From: Pleodorina starrii
Lineage: Eukaryota > Chlorophyta > Chlorophyceae > Chlamydomonadales > Volvocaceae
Direction: 5' to 3'
DNA: 64,000 nucleotides
Assembly (NCBI GenBank): GCA_030267565.1
Contig: BRXU01000009.1
Location: 2,688,001 to 2,752,000, forward strand
In this document: positions 52,692-64,000 of the stretch, piece by piece
Numbering within the stretch: position 1 is the stretch's first letter
How the letters are laid out: each line of letters starts with the position of its first letter
Position numbers and translations under genes: made by a program
The notes under the pieces: model-generated
Databases searched by the model: none
Told to the model about the DNA's origin: nothing
What the model saw: only the letters and a program-made list of their open reading frames with translations

Positions 52692-55600
52692 ATCCGCCGG
52701 CGCCTTCTGCGGCCCCGCCGCCGCCGCCGCCGTCGGCGGCTCGGAGGCTGCCGCCCCTGCCGCTCCCCACCTCGGGGAGCTCAGCCAGCCTCAGCCTCAG
52801 CCCCCGGCGGTGTTCCGCCCGCCCTCGCAGTCCAGTGGCCAGGTGCACACCTCCCCTCGCTCCTTCTCCCACGCCTCCGTGGGCCACCGCAGCTTCCGGG
52901 ACTACATCCAGCACATGGCCACGACCGGGACTGGCAGCGGCAACCCCGCCCTGAGCCCCTCGCACTCCGTCGACCTGCTGCCCCGGCCCCAGCAGCCCCA
53001 GCAGGAACAACAGCAGGCGGCGGCGGTGGCGCCCGGCGCCCAGGCATCGGCGGGGGGCCCCGGGGAAGGCGGCGGCGCGAGAGACAGCGCTGGGTCGCTG
53101 CCGCCGCCGCCTGACCCCGCGGCTGAGCTGGAGGCGGTTCAGACCTCGCTGATGGCCTGGACGGCTGCGTTGGTGCGGGCAGACGTCTTCCATAGCTCCG
53201 GCGAGCTGCAGGTACCGTATGGGGCTAAGGGCACATGCGGCGATCATGTGTGGCTTTGCGCGTTCAGGCCTGGACGTGAGCCGCAAGTCGCAAGCTAGGG
53301 GAGGAAGGGGGCAGCCGCGGGCCGGGAAGGGGCCTGGCTTCTGGGCCTTTCTTGGAGTCGAGGCGTGTTGGTGCGGCGCCCGGGGGCTGCAGGCGTGGCT
53401 GGCAAAGAGGGGTGTTATGGATATCGGGGCGCGCGTCTTCCTTTGCGTTGCGGACTTTCGCATGTGTGGCCCTTTGCCCGCCCTGCTGTCAGCATGTTGT
53501 TGTTGTTGTTGTTGTTGTTGGCAAAACACGTATCAGCTCCTCTGAGTCCGTCTCTCCTCCACCCCGTGTGAGCCTCCGCAGGGCTGCGTTCTGACCGTCC
53601 TGGCTGTGGTCACTTCCTGTCCGCTGGTCCTGGTAACGGCCCTCAACCGCGCGCTGGAGCGGCGGGAGATCCTCAACAAGGCGCTCGCGGAGCAGATGCG
53701 GCGGCTGCGCACCGCGCTGCCGCCGCCGGCGACGCCGCTGCCGGCGTCGCCACTGCTGCAGCAACCGCAGCCGCAGCCCGGCCCGGCCACGCCCACGCTG
53801 GCGACGGCGTCGCCGGCGCCGGCGGCGGCGGCCGCCGCGCGGCCCGGGATGTCGGCATTCGCAGCGGCGGCGTCAGCTCCACCCGCCCGGGCGGACAGCC
53901 TGTCCGTTCCGGGCGGTGCGATGGCGCCTGCGCCGTCCTTTGCAATGTCGCATGCGCCCTCGTTCGCAATGCAGCATGCGCCGTCGCTCGCAGCCGCCCC
54001 CGCCGCTGGCGCCCGTGCTGGCGCGGACCCTGACCCAGCTAGCGGAGCCGGCCTGGAGGCCCCTGGCTCGCTGCCGCCCTCTAACAGCATCCCAGTCATG
54101 CGCCTTGGCAGCCTCGCCTTACCGGGGCCGCCGATCGCGCGCGTGGTTTCGGAGGTGCCGGGGGCGCGTAGTCTGGCGGAGGCCGGGCTGAGCGTGGTGG
54201 TGGAGGGCTTGGACGATGGCGGCGATGGCAATCCGACCGCGGCCCCGGTCGCGTCTGCTACGGCGGCGGCGGCGGCAGCCGCCGCCCCGTCGGCCGTGCC
54301 CGCCGCCAACCTGACCATTCGCTGCCCGCCTGCGGCGCCCGCTGCCTCCCAGCCCAGCAGCAGCGCCGCCAGTGCAAGCGCCAGCGGCCAGGTGCACCCC
54401 ACGCAGCTGGCGGTGGCGGCAGCGCACTCGGACATCCGGACCGCCAGCCTTAAGCTCCTAGAGTACTACGCCGACCCCTCGGGCGCGCTGCCCAGCGGCC
54501 TGTCGTTGGCTAACTCTGGCGACCGTGGAAGCGGCGCCGGTGCGCCAAAGTCGTCTTGCGGCGATGCGGCTGGCGCCAGGCGGACTCCGTCCGCAGCCGC
54601 CGGCGGCGGCGGCGGCGGCTGTGATCCCCAGCGGACGGAAGGCGGCCAGCAGCGCCGGCGACGGCCTCGTTACTTGCTCGCCCGCAGCCAGGCAGTCTCC
54701 CGCTCCACGCCGCACAGCACGCTGCTGCAGTGCCTGGTGTGTGAGCTGGTGCGCAGCGCCCACTCGGTCACCGCCTCGGTGTCATGGAAGGCCACCCTGG
54801 AGGGCGGGCGCGGCCTGGCCGGCTGCTTCGTTCACCCGATCCTGCACGGCGGCAGCAGCGCCGCCGCCGCAGCGGCGGCGGAGGGCTCGGCGGCGACGGC
54901 CGCCGCCGCCGGCGGCGGCGCAGTTTCGCGTGGCGGCAGCGGCAAGGCGATTACCGCCGCCGCGAAACTGCAGGCCGTGTCCTCGGGCTCTGTCAAGCCG
55001 CAGCTGCTGCAGCCCGCGTCTTCCTCCGAGGAGGTTATGGGGCTGGGCGCCGTGCCGGGTTTCGTGCCGGGGGCGGAGGGCGCACAGGCGTTGCTGCTGT
55101 CGCTGCTCGATGTACGGCAGTGGGGCGCGGAGCTCAAGCCGCTGCCTGTGCCGTCGGGCCGGGGCAGCAGCACCGGCGGCGGCGGCGGCTTTTGGGCAGT
55201 GGCGGCGGCCGGCGGCGGCGGTGATGTTGCGGCTTTGCCGACGGCGGAGGCCTCCATGGCAGGCGAGGGCGAGGAGGAAGCGATGGATGCCGACGAGGAC
55301 GGGGAGGAGGCCGACCCACGGGTCGGTGACGAGGAGGAGGAGGAGGATGACCCACGGGTCGCTGAAGACGACGAGGACCGCGCACCGGCCCCGTCCTCGC
55401 CGGGCGGCAGCCAGCAGGGCACCACCAGCCGGATGTCGTTCTCCGGCCTGACCGACGGCGACGCTGACAGCAACTGCTACCCCACCCACAGCGGCCCCGT
55501 CGCCGCCGCCGCTGGCGGCGGTGGCGCCGGCGGCGGCGCGGCGTCGGACGCCAAGGCGGCGGCGGCCGCGGATGCCGACCGCAACGGCGGCAATTCCACC

Positions 55601-58423
55601 ATTCGGCAGCACACCAACCCCGCCTTTGGACTGCACTCGCCCACGCCCTCCAACCTGTCGGAGTTCTGGGACGAGAACTCCGACCTCGCCTCGCCGCAGT
55701 CTACGCTGGCCGGCGGCGCCATGGCGAACCCGCCGCACGCGCAGGACAGCCGCCCCGGCACCGCCAGCGCCGACGCCGACGCCGCAGGGCGGCTGCTTTG
55801 GCGCGCCGGCAGCAGCCCGGTGGTCTCCGACGCCACTGCCTCGCCGCACGATGCGCGCGTGCCTTCTCCCGAGCAGCCAGGGATAACGGGCAGCGCGGGC
55901 ACTGGTGGCGCGGTCGCGGTGGCGTCCTCGGCCTCGGCAAGCCCGCGCGCGCCTTTTCTGGAGTCACGAGCACCGGCCGCCGGCAGCGGCGACATGCCGT
56001 CGGGTGGCGGAACGACGGCGTCGGCGGCCGCGGCCGCGGCCGAGCCTGCGGCAGCGCAGGACGGCGACGGCGACGGCGAGCAGCCGCCAACCCTGTCGTA
56101 CCTGGTCGACGTGCAGACGCTCGCGGACATTCGCCGCGCAGTCAGGGAAGCCAATGGCGACGCCGCCGACGCAGCCGCCGGCACCTCGGCAGCGCCGGAG
56201 GCAGCTGAAACGACGAGCCTGGGCCCCGAGTCGGCGTCGGAGGTGAGCGTGCGCGGCGGCGTGCCGATGTCCATGTCGACATCATCATCGTGCACGCTGG
56301 GCCCGGCAGCGAAAGGTCAGCAGTCCGGCGTCACCGCCGTGGTGGCGCCAGCGGGGCCGCCGGAGGCGCAGGTCGTCGCGACGGCGGTGGCGGTGGCGGT
56401 GCTGAGCAGCCCGTGCGTGCCACCCGAAAGCGGCACCAGCAGCAAGGCAGCCGACGCTTGGACGCCGCCGCCGGCCCGGCCCTCGCCGCCGGCGCTGGTC
56501 CTCCTCAGCCGCGTCGCCGATGCGGCCGACAAGGGCTCCGACCTGACATTCGACTCGCCCACAGCGACCGCCGGCCCCGACGCGCCGGGGCTTCTGTTCG
56601 GCGTCGCGTGTGGGCGGCAGGCCGGATCGTCGGGGATCTCGCCTCGCATCCCCGCTGCCGCCGGCGGGGGCACTTCCCTACGCAGCCGCACGCCGCCACA
56701 CGACGCAGGTAACGACGATCCAGGTGCCAATCCGGGTCCCGATATGGGTTTGGGGCTGGGGCTGGGGGTCGCGCCTCCGCAGCTGCACATCGTGCCACAC
56801 TCGCCGCTCCCGCGTCAGGCACAGCCGCACCCCGCCGCGGCCGCTACCGCCCCCTCCACCGGCTTTGGCGGCCGTCGTGACGTGCCGCCGCCGTCGCCGC
56901 TGCCCCTCACCGAGTTCTACCACTCCGGCCTGGGGGCCGGTCTGAGCCCGGGCCAGTACCCGGGCCATCAGGTCCCGCCCGGCGGCGGCGGCGGTGGCGC
57001 CTCCAGCCCGGGCGGCTGCAGCATCGCCAGCTCCATCAGCCTCGCCTCCCCACGGCTCACCACCGCCGGAAGCAGCGCCAGCGTCAGCGCCGGTGGGACG
57101 AACCCCGGCCTCGGCCTCGGCCAGGGCCAGGGGGGCGGCAGCTCGCAGCAGCAGAGGACGCCGTACCACGAGGGCTACCAACTGCAGCAACAGCTGCAAC
57201 AGCAGCTGCAGCAGCACGCGGACGCGCGCTCGGCAGCAGGCGCTAGGGGGGGCATGTCGCGCCTGCCGCACCCGCACCCGCAACAACAGCTGCAGCAGCA
57301 GCAGCTGCCGCACGAGCTGCACCATCGCCCGCATGCGCAGCTGCGCTCGCCGCAGTTGTCCTTCAGCGCGGCTACCGCCGCCGCTGGCGGCGGCGCCAGG
57401 GGCGCGCTGGCACGCAGCGCCTCAGCCTCCGCCTCGGCGTCGCCGTCATCCCCCAGGTCGATACCGCGGGGCCCGCCGCCGCCGCCGCCGCCGGGCGTCG
57501 GCGCGGCGCTGGCCACCCCGCCGCCACGGCCGCCGCCGCCGTCGTCGCGCGCCGTCGCCGTCGCCGTCGATGGACAGATCAGCGCCGTCAGCAGCCCGAG
57601 CGTGAGTACGGCAATCACGCCGATCGGATCCGGAATCCAGCTCCAGGATTTCCTGCGGGAGCCCTCCACCGGCAGCTCCGCCTCGCCCTGGGGCCTGGCC
57701 TCGGATTACTACGCGTCCCCCGAGTCGCAGTCCCTCCGCTCCTCCCTCACCACGGTCACGAGCGCGGGGGCGGCGGCGGGCCTGGGCCCGGGCCTGGGCC
57801 CGGCGACCAGCTTGGGCGACGGCCAGGAGAGAGGTGCACCCGCCGCTGACGCCTCGACGAGCGCGGCGGCGTCGCCGGCGCAGCAGCCGCAGCAGCCGCT
57901 GCGGCTTCACCACTCTGTCGGGGCGGCCGCCGTGTCGCCACGCCACGCCGGCCCCGCGCTTAAGCTAGCCTCCGCTGAGGCCGGCGCCGGCGCCGGCACG
58001 AAGACGAGCGCGAGCGCGGCGGCGCCGGGGAGCGCCGGAAAGCAGCTGCGGCGGACATCGCGAGACAGCCAGACGGCGTTGGGGGCCCACGCGGCCAGTC
58101 GCCGGCGCGCCAGCTACGAAGCTGAGCACGCGGTCAAGGCCGCGTCGAGGGCCTCGGGCACAGGGGCCAACCCGCTGTTCAACGCGCAGGCGGCCGCGGC
58201 GGTGTTCGGCGGCGGGTCGGCCGCGGAGGGGCAGGGCGTCAGGGGCGGAGGCGGGGCCGGTGGGAGCGGAACCGGCGGTGGTGGCGACACGCCGCGGGGC
58301 GGGGCGGCGGGCGCGGGCGGTGGGGCGGGGTGGGGGCCGCCCAAGCTGCAGTCCGCGGCGAAGTCCGGGTCCTTTAGCAGCAACCGCGGAACGGCTGGCT
58401 CCGGACGCGCCATGTGGCATTAG
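43307..58423 (+). CDS. Very large unrecognised protein, ~3,879 aa, low-complexity rich (16 exons)
   Basis: Exons: 43307-43405 (doubtful), 43449-43683, 43882-44112, 44211-44230, 44419-44866, 45051-45182, 45314-45570, 45945-47264, 47348-49651, 49904-50023, 50316-50534, 50978-51154, 51378-51584, 51874-52206, 52516-53211, 53582-58423. All phases agree; the intron at 49904-50023 ends with a GC donor. The first ~500 residues contain short strands like beta-propeller blades (VCSMAWVPNTSLLAVIDSEG followed by HLQLLDARGG; ALALSLTADGGRSCVVVLDG). The middle has conserved-looking helical islands (WQQLNDWHRAALLVFACANA; VNWQLL; LLRWQGSYDGTRVD; QPFLHDALLVL) between Ala/Gly runs. The 4.8-kb last exon is nearly all Ala/Gly/Ser/Pro/Gln low complexity, with one ordered island (STLLQCLVCELVRSAHSVTA). 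I do not recognise the family; a propeller-plus-helical scaffold such as WDR11 is only a weak idea. The proposed first intron is just 43 nt, so the true 5' end is uncertain. Confidence 0.7.
50807..50900. repeat. ~23-bp degenerate tandem repeat in an intron of the giant gene
   Basis: Four to five diverged units around CTACGCTTCACCGAAGTT, in the intron between exons ending 50534 and starting 50978. Confidence 0.75.
53496..53521. repeat. (TTG)n microsatellite
   Basis: Short trinucleotide run in the last intron of the giant gene, just upstream of its 4.8-kb final exon. Confidence 0.85.
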
Positions 58424-61058
58424 CGCTAGGGCAAGAGGGCAAGGAGGTACCGGAGGGCAAGGCCTGGGAGAGCAGAAGCCTGGCTGTCCGGCTTTTCTCC
58501 TGGAAAACCGGCTGGCTTGATGTCGGCCCTGGTAAGAAGGACACCCACTTGTGTCGAAGGGGAAAACAATGGAAAAGGAACGAGGACTGGGTTGACACCA
58601 CAACAGCGCACACTGCCTAGGAGTACTGACGATCGAGTGCCTGAGGGTGTGCGGGAAGCGAGGCAAAGAAGCCCGGTCGGCGGGGATATGGAGAAGGACA
58701 GCCGGTCCGGGTGACGCGCTCCGAGTCTCGCGGCGCGCGCGAGGGAAAGGGCGAGCGTGCTCGATCAGAACGAACGATTCCCCGGGGGATGCGCATTTCT
58801 TATGTTGAGAAGATTGTATGTATTAGGCCTATTCACGGTCCTGTGGTGTGGGCAGCATTTGGGACTCGACCTACGAAATGGCGCAGCGGGCGACATTCGA
58901 GCGCTGTGTTGGTGACTGTGACTGTGACGCGGCATGCAATGGGATGCGCGCGTGCGACGCGTGCGTGCACGCACTTGCCTGCTGATCTCTGTCTGCCGCG
59001 CGCGTGTGTGTATGTGTGTGTCTGACGTACCGGCATCTATCCTGTCTGTTCCTGCCCCCCTGCGTGTGGCTGGCTGGAAGCAGGTCCCTTGCGTTCTGTG
59101 CTTGGGTGGGAAGCGGGTGCCGATGAGTTGTGGATCTGGATCTGGATCTGAATCTGGAACGTGAGGACAAAGGATGGGCGGGAGGCGCATGCGAGGGGGA
59201 GCACAAGTCGTTGGGAACTCGGGTGTTGTGACTTTGCATGCATCCAAGGGACCTTGAGCGCTCGGCAAGGGGGCGTTTGGCGCGCGGCTTCACGTCGCCT
59301 GTCGGTTGCCCAAACCGCAGATGGGCGGCCCCGTACAGAGCTAGCTACTGACCGACATCCAAGTATTATAACAAGCGTCACAGACAGCGGCCGCAGCCGT
59401 GCTGGCGCTGATGAATACAGCGACGATCGACCATCAACTCGGCTGCACGAGGCTGCTTAAAGCCGACCACGCGGCTGCTCCACGTGCGGTCGTGGCAAGG
59501 GCGTTGCAGCAGCAGGCACCCGCTCGGTTGCCTGGTTACCGTCGACTTGTGTTGTTTGGGTCATGGTTGTCTCTCCGAGTGGGTGTGAAGAGCCTTTGTT
59601 AGTGATCGGGTCGCCGCCCTCAGAAGTCGGGGCCCTGACCGCGGTCCGAAACATACGCGGTCGTTGCGTCATTTACGAGCGGGCCGCCGCCGCCACCGCC
59701 GGCCCAACCACACAAAACGCTACTGACGATGTCGCCTTACTGACTCCAAGGACGTGCTTGGACGAAAGGAGCACACCCCCTGCCCTGTTCCTGTTCTAAT
59801 CCTTTTCAATGCGATTGGAGGCATTAAGGACTTCGGGTGCCGCCCAACGATCGTTGGGAGAAGGGCTGGGAGAAGGTGCGTCGCATCCCCGCCGTGGTGC
59901 AGACCTGCGGGTGGCCGTGCACCCAACCCTCCGATCAGCCTCGCCCCACGCCCACGCCCGCGAGTGTGGAAGCCCCGTAACGTCTTCCGCCTTGGCGCGT
60001 TCGCCGCCAGCGGTTACCAAAGCCACAAACGACACGCCACCCGACCGTCGCTCTGTCATGCGGCCCCGCGTCACTCTGCGCGTAGGGTCCGTGTAGTCCT
60101 TGACAGAAAACACTCTCACCACACACACAGTCACACACACCTCGGGTACCTAGGCCTTGGCCCGGCAGCCGAAGAATTGCCACCTCAAAGCTCGCGGCAG
60201 TCCGGCTGCAAAGATGCGATACTTCACGCACGTCCCCTGCCAAATAGCACGGCCAAACCCCCCCTCCCGCGGTTCACTCAGTTTCCCGCCTGCTCCCCGT
60301 CAAATCCTCACCGCCAATGCGCGGGTTACGGGCAGCCTGGTTGCAGCGCCGCCGCCATATTATGCAGGTCATTTTATGTGGCAAGTAAACAACTACAGCA
60401 CGCGCCCATAGCTTTGGTCCCCCCTAGGTTAATCTGTGACCCCTGCAGTGCGACACGGCAATTCGACAGTCGAGTGCGCTTCAATCGGTTTCAGTCACTC
60501 GCTCGCCGGTGCCAGGGACGTCGCCGCGGCCGTCACCATTGCCGCTGCTGCCGCCGCTGCTGCTGCTGCTACAGCAGCAACATCAGCAGCAACAACAGCA
60601 GCAACGGCCGGGGTAGGGTACCTCTGAGCGCAAACATGCAACCACACACAGAAACTGTACCCGCTAAACCTCAAAGTCCTCAACAACTCAAACTCCGTCA
60701 TTGGTGTACGTCCTTCGGTCCTTGGCTGCCAGCCAGCTTGCCCGGATACACCTTATCCTGGCTGGCCCTCCGCCCGCAAACTCACCCCGCATTCCCCCCC
60801 GTGGAGTCAGCCACGCACAATTGCATCAAGTGCCTACAAGCACACACATACACCACAAACACACGTACTGGACACACACACACATACATACACACACGAC
60901 CAGCCGAGAAACTGGCTTGCGTGGCAAGCTGCTGCTGGCAGTCTTGCCCTGAATCCATGGATCCATGAATCTATGGATCCAATCCGGCACCCGGTCCCCC
61001 TCCCCGACCGAGATGGCCCGACTGTCCTTCCAAGCCAACGGGTACGACAGCGACCCAG
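58424..61058. other. Intergenic between convergent genes; nothing coding recognised
   Basis: About 2.6 kb holding the 3' UTRs of the giant plus-strand gene and the minus-strand kinase. I found no domain-bearing exon, RNA gene or clear TGTAA signal. It contains CA/TG-rich patches and a CTG-then-CAG run near 60541-60609 that could fold back on itself. Confidence 0.5.
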
Positions 61059-63875
61059 CTAGCAGATTACGCACTGCTGCGTGCAGCCAGGCGACGGACC
61101 GTCGAAAGGCTCCCGAGGCGCCGCCTTAGCGGCGGCCGACGCCTCCGGCGCCTTGCCGCCGCCCCGGGGCGACGCCGCCGCTGGGCTGGCGGCGCCGTCG
61201 AGCTCCCTCGACAGTTGTCGCAGCTGCGCCTCGGCCTCCGCCATGGTGGGTCGCTGCACGGGGTCCTGATGCCAACAGGACTCGATCAGGGACCAGGCGG
61301 CGTCGGAGACGGCCCGGCTGCGGGCGGGCCGGTAGCCCTGCGCGACCTGCACGGAGTGCCGGGTACCGCCCGCCCGGCGGGGGGGGGGCACGATGTTATC
61401 AAGCAACGTGCAACACACAACATGTTGGGGCCCCAACGGGGGGACGACCGGTTCGTGGTCGCTGTTGCTGCCTTTCCTTACATGGCGGTGACAGATGCCG
61501 TACAGATGCCGTACAACAGGCAGGACACAGACCCACAGGTCGAGGTTGCACGGCAGTAACTCGAGGTGCCTTTCACAATACAAGTTGTTGCATCATTTAA
61601 GCTGTTCGCGCGTCTCCCCCAGGTACAGGTACAGGTACAGGTACCTTTGCCGCATATCCCTGCGAGTCCTTGACGCCCATCCTGGCCGCTCGGCCCGTGT
61701 TGAAGATGCTGATGGACAGCAACTCCCCGGCCAGCAGCTCGTAAGCAAGCACGCCGAAGGAAAACACGTCCGATCGCTCGTTGCAGGGCAGGTTGTTGAA
61801 GACCTCTGCGGCGGCGGGCGCATGGAGAGAACAAGGCAGGAGGGAATGCACATGCCACACGCTGATCAAGCCGTCACTGATCACGCCCCAACGCCACTGG
61901 ACACCCCCCAGCCACCGGCCAGGACGACGAGCGAGATAAGCAATGACGCTTGGCTGCTCGCCAAGCCGCCGTCAAGCGCGCTGGCTCACTGAACAGCAGC
62001 ACCGAACTAAAGCCGTTGTTGGCTTCCGGCGCTTCCCCAAGGCCTGCCTGGCGAACCCACCCAGCTGCTGCCGGCTGTGCGCCCGAAGACGAACTAAGCC
62101 GTTGCGTGGGCAGTGCTGTATATCGGTTGCCTAATTAGGATAGCTCCCAACATGCGCGACCGACTCCCGACCTCGACGCACCTGGCGCCATGTAGAGGAA
62201 GGACTCGGCTTTCTCTGAGGAGTGGGCGCGGCAAGGCAAGCAAGCAGGCAAGCAAGCAAGCAGGCAGCAGCCAGTTACTGTGGGGTGGGGCCGTCCGGCC
62301 AACGAAGAAACGCCTTTCGCGTGGGAGCTTCTTTTTTGGACGTGAATGGTGGTGGTGGTGGTGGTGGTGGTGGTGGTGGAGATGATGGCGGCGTCGGTGA
62401 TGGGCCGTGGCTGTGTGGTGGGTAATGGTGGGAGGGCTGAGCGTGCGAGGCGGCGGGCGGACTCTTGGCGGGCGGACTCTTGGCAGGCGGGCGGCGGGCG
62501 GGCGGCGGGCGGACTCCTCACCAGACAGGCCGTAGATCCGCTCCATCTCCCGGGGCTGTAGCGGCTCCAATGCCGACATCCCAAGCTGCTTGAGCAAGCT
62601 CTCGACGTCACCCAGCCCGGAGGCAGGGCTCGCCGCCGGCCCATCCGGCGCGTCCGCTTTACCGCCTCGCCTGGGGGTGTTCACAACAGAAAACACGCCC
62701 AAAGCGCACAGGCGGCGCGAGCGAGTCCAGTGCAGGAGTCGCACGCAATAATGAAGGTAAGAAATAAGTTAGTACTGTAGTACGATACGATACATGTACG
62801 TCGCCGGGAGAGCTAGTGCAGGAAAGGAGACCTTTCATTTCGGCAAAAGAGGAAGCTTACAGCTGGTCTGGTGACGTGCTTGGTGTCGGGCCTGTGTGGG
62901 CAGCGCCTCCTCCTCCTCCTCCTCCTCCTCCTCCGCCGCCGCCGCATCTCTCGCCGTCGCCGGCGTTGCGCGCCGAAGTGGCTTTGTGCTGCGCCGGCCG
63001 CCCCGGCCCACACGAACGGCACGCTCCGTTCGCCGCTGCGCACGCGCCGCTGCCGCCGCCGCCGCCGGCGGCCTCCCTGCCCTGCTCCGTCGGCACACAA
63101 TTCAGGAAGTGGCGCATTCCATGAGGTGAGCTGACGCTAGCATGGATTAGACGACGGCGCAGTCTTCTTCAGAGCTGCGCGAAAAGGCGTGACGGTATCT
63201 TGCATGCTTCCACCGTTTCATGCACAGACCACCAAGCATACACGCCCCGAGGGTTTTGGCACCACAAGCGCTGTGTACAATTTGAGGTACGATTCGCCAG
63301 TAGACGCTTACCAGAGAAGGGCTGCGGGCGCCCTGGCTGTCGTCTTCATCGCCGCCGCCGCCACAACTACCACCACCGTTGGTCGAGCCGTCCGCGAGGG
63401 GGTTGAAGATTGTCTGCGTGAACGCGCGCCGCCGCAGCGCGTTCGAACGGTCGTCGTACAGTACGGCATGGAGGCCGAAGTCGGACAGTTTGCAGGTCAT
63501 ATCGCCGCCTCCGCCTCCGCCTCCACCGCCTCCACCGCCTCCGCCGCCGGCCGCGGCGGCGGAAGCGCGGCCCAACAGGACGCTTCCCTACGCTTGCCCC
63601 CAACGAGGCGAACGAGGAAAGGGAGGGTGAGTTATCCTGGGAACGCACGCACGCATACACACACACGCCCGCACACACAAAATTGATTGCTCGCCCTTAA
63701 CGGTATACACACACAAACACACAACTACACACACACGCACTCGCAAACATACGGCCGCACACTCGCGCTGCAGAAAATGCGCTTCTCCGAATTAGGCGAA
63801 GCAACTTACCGCTCGGATGTCCCGATGTATGATGGGCGGCTTTTGGCCGTGCAGGTACGACAGCGCCGAGGAGAC
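61059..63875 (-). CDS. Protein kinase, C-terminal 397 aa, CaaX-like end (partial, 5' beyond window)
   Basis: Visible exons in transcript order: 63875-63810, 63587-63312, 63081-62861, 62670-62522, 62214-62182, 61805-61645, 61346-61059; phases agree. The first gives ALSYLHGQKPPIIHRDIRA (catalytic loop), the second LSDFGLHAVLYDD (DFG). The third and fourth form a long Gly-rich insert in the activation segment (...SPDQL, GLGDVESLLKQLG, MERIYGLS). The fifth and sixth give ESFLYMAPEVFNN and SDVFSFGVLAYELLAGE. The last gives WSLIESCWHQDPVQRPTMAE, the TKL/tyrosine-kinase-like subdomain XI. The Asn normally five residues after the catalytic Asp is Ser as spliced here (HRDIRAGS). The protein ends in Cys-Val-Ile-Cys, a plausible CaaX prenylation box. 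The ATP-binding lobe lies outside the window. Confidence 0.82.
62346..62380. repeat. (GGT)n microsatellite in a kinase intron
   Basis: About eleven GGT units between the exons at 62670-62522 and 62214-62182 of the minus-strand kinase. Confidence 0.85.
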
Positions 63876-64000
63876 CTGGTGCCGTACAAACATCCGGAAG
63901 CAAGTCCCAGGTGAGGCAATAAGGCGGGCAGCCGGGAGGTTGGCGCGGCAACGGGATGTGTTGAGTTATTGCAGGTCGGGTCGGGTCGGGTCGGGGCGGG

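Overview
This is a GC-rich nuclear window from a green alga, most likely a volvocine/Chlamydomonas-type chlorophyte. Genes carry many short exons with GT-AG introns (a few GC-AG). Coding DNA is strongly biased to GC-ending codons, proteins carry long Ala/Gly/Ser/Gln/Pro runs, introns are full of micro- and minisatellites, TGTAA-type poly(A) signals follow two genes, and an Fe superoxide dismutase of algal chloroplast type is present. There are no bacterial operons, CRISPR arrays or viral genes.

Layout. (1) 1001-29954, minus strand: one 48-exon gene that I could join with consistent splice phases throughout (7,947 nt, 2,648 aa). It encodes an acidic N-terminus, a PH domain, a short charged helical linker and 17 PLAT/LH2 repeats, resembling animal LOXHD1 but with a PH domain added. 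Its introns hold a 1.2-kb 19-bp minisatellite, a 9-bp minisatellite, hexamer arrays and several short dispersed motifs. (2) 27031-27732, plus strand: a single-exon plastid Fe-SOD gene (FSD1) nested inside intron 3 of that gene, on the opposite strand and within the stretch that splits its PH domain. (3) 30742-38125, plus: a 14-exon gene for a predicted N-myristoylated, GAF-containing, TKL-type protein kinase, divergently arranged with gene 1 across a ~790-bp shared upstream region. (4) 40514-42808, plus: dephospho-CoA kinase, the last enzyme of coenzyme A synthesis, with a hydrophobic C-terminal tail. (5) About 43307-58423, plus: a very large unrecognised protein (about 3,880 aa) with a possible beta-propeller-like start, helical middle and a 4.8-kb low-complexity last exon. 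(6) 61059 to beyond the right edge, minus: the C-terminal part of a second protein kinase, ending in a CaaX-like prenylation box.

The genes do not form a pathway. Themes worth noting are membrane association (PH and PLAT domains, a myristoylation/palmitoylation-type N-terminus, a CaaX end, a hydrophobic tail on CoaE) and heavy repeat loading of introns. All gene models come from reading splice sites and phases by eye, without transcript data; internal joins are well supported by phase and domain continuity, while 5' ends (especially gene 5) are less certain.
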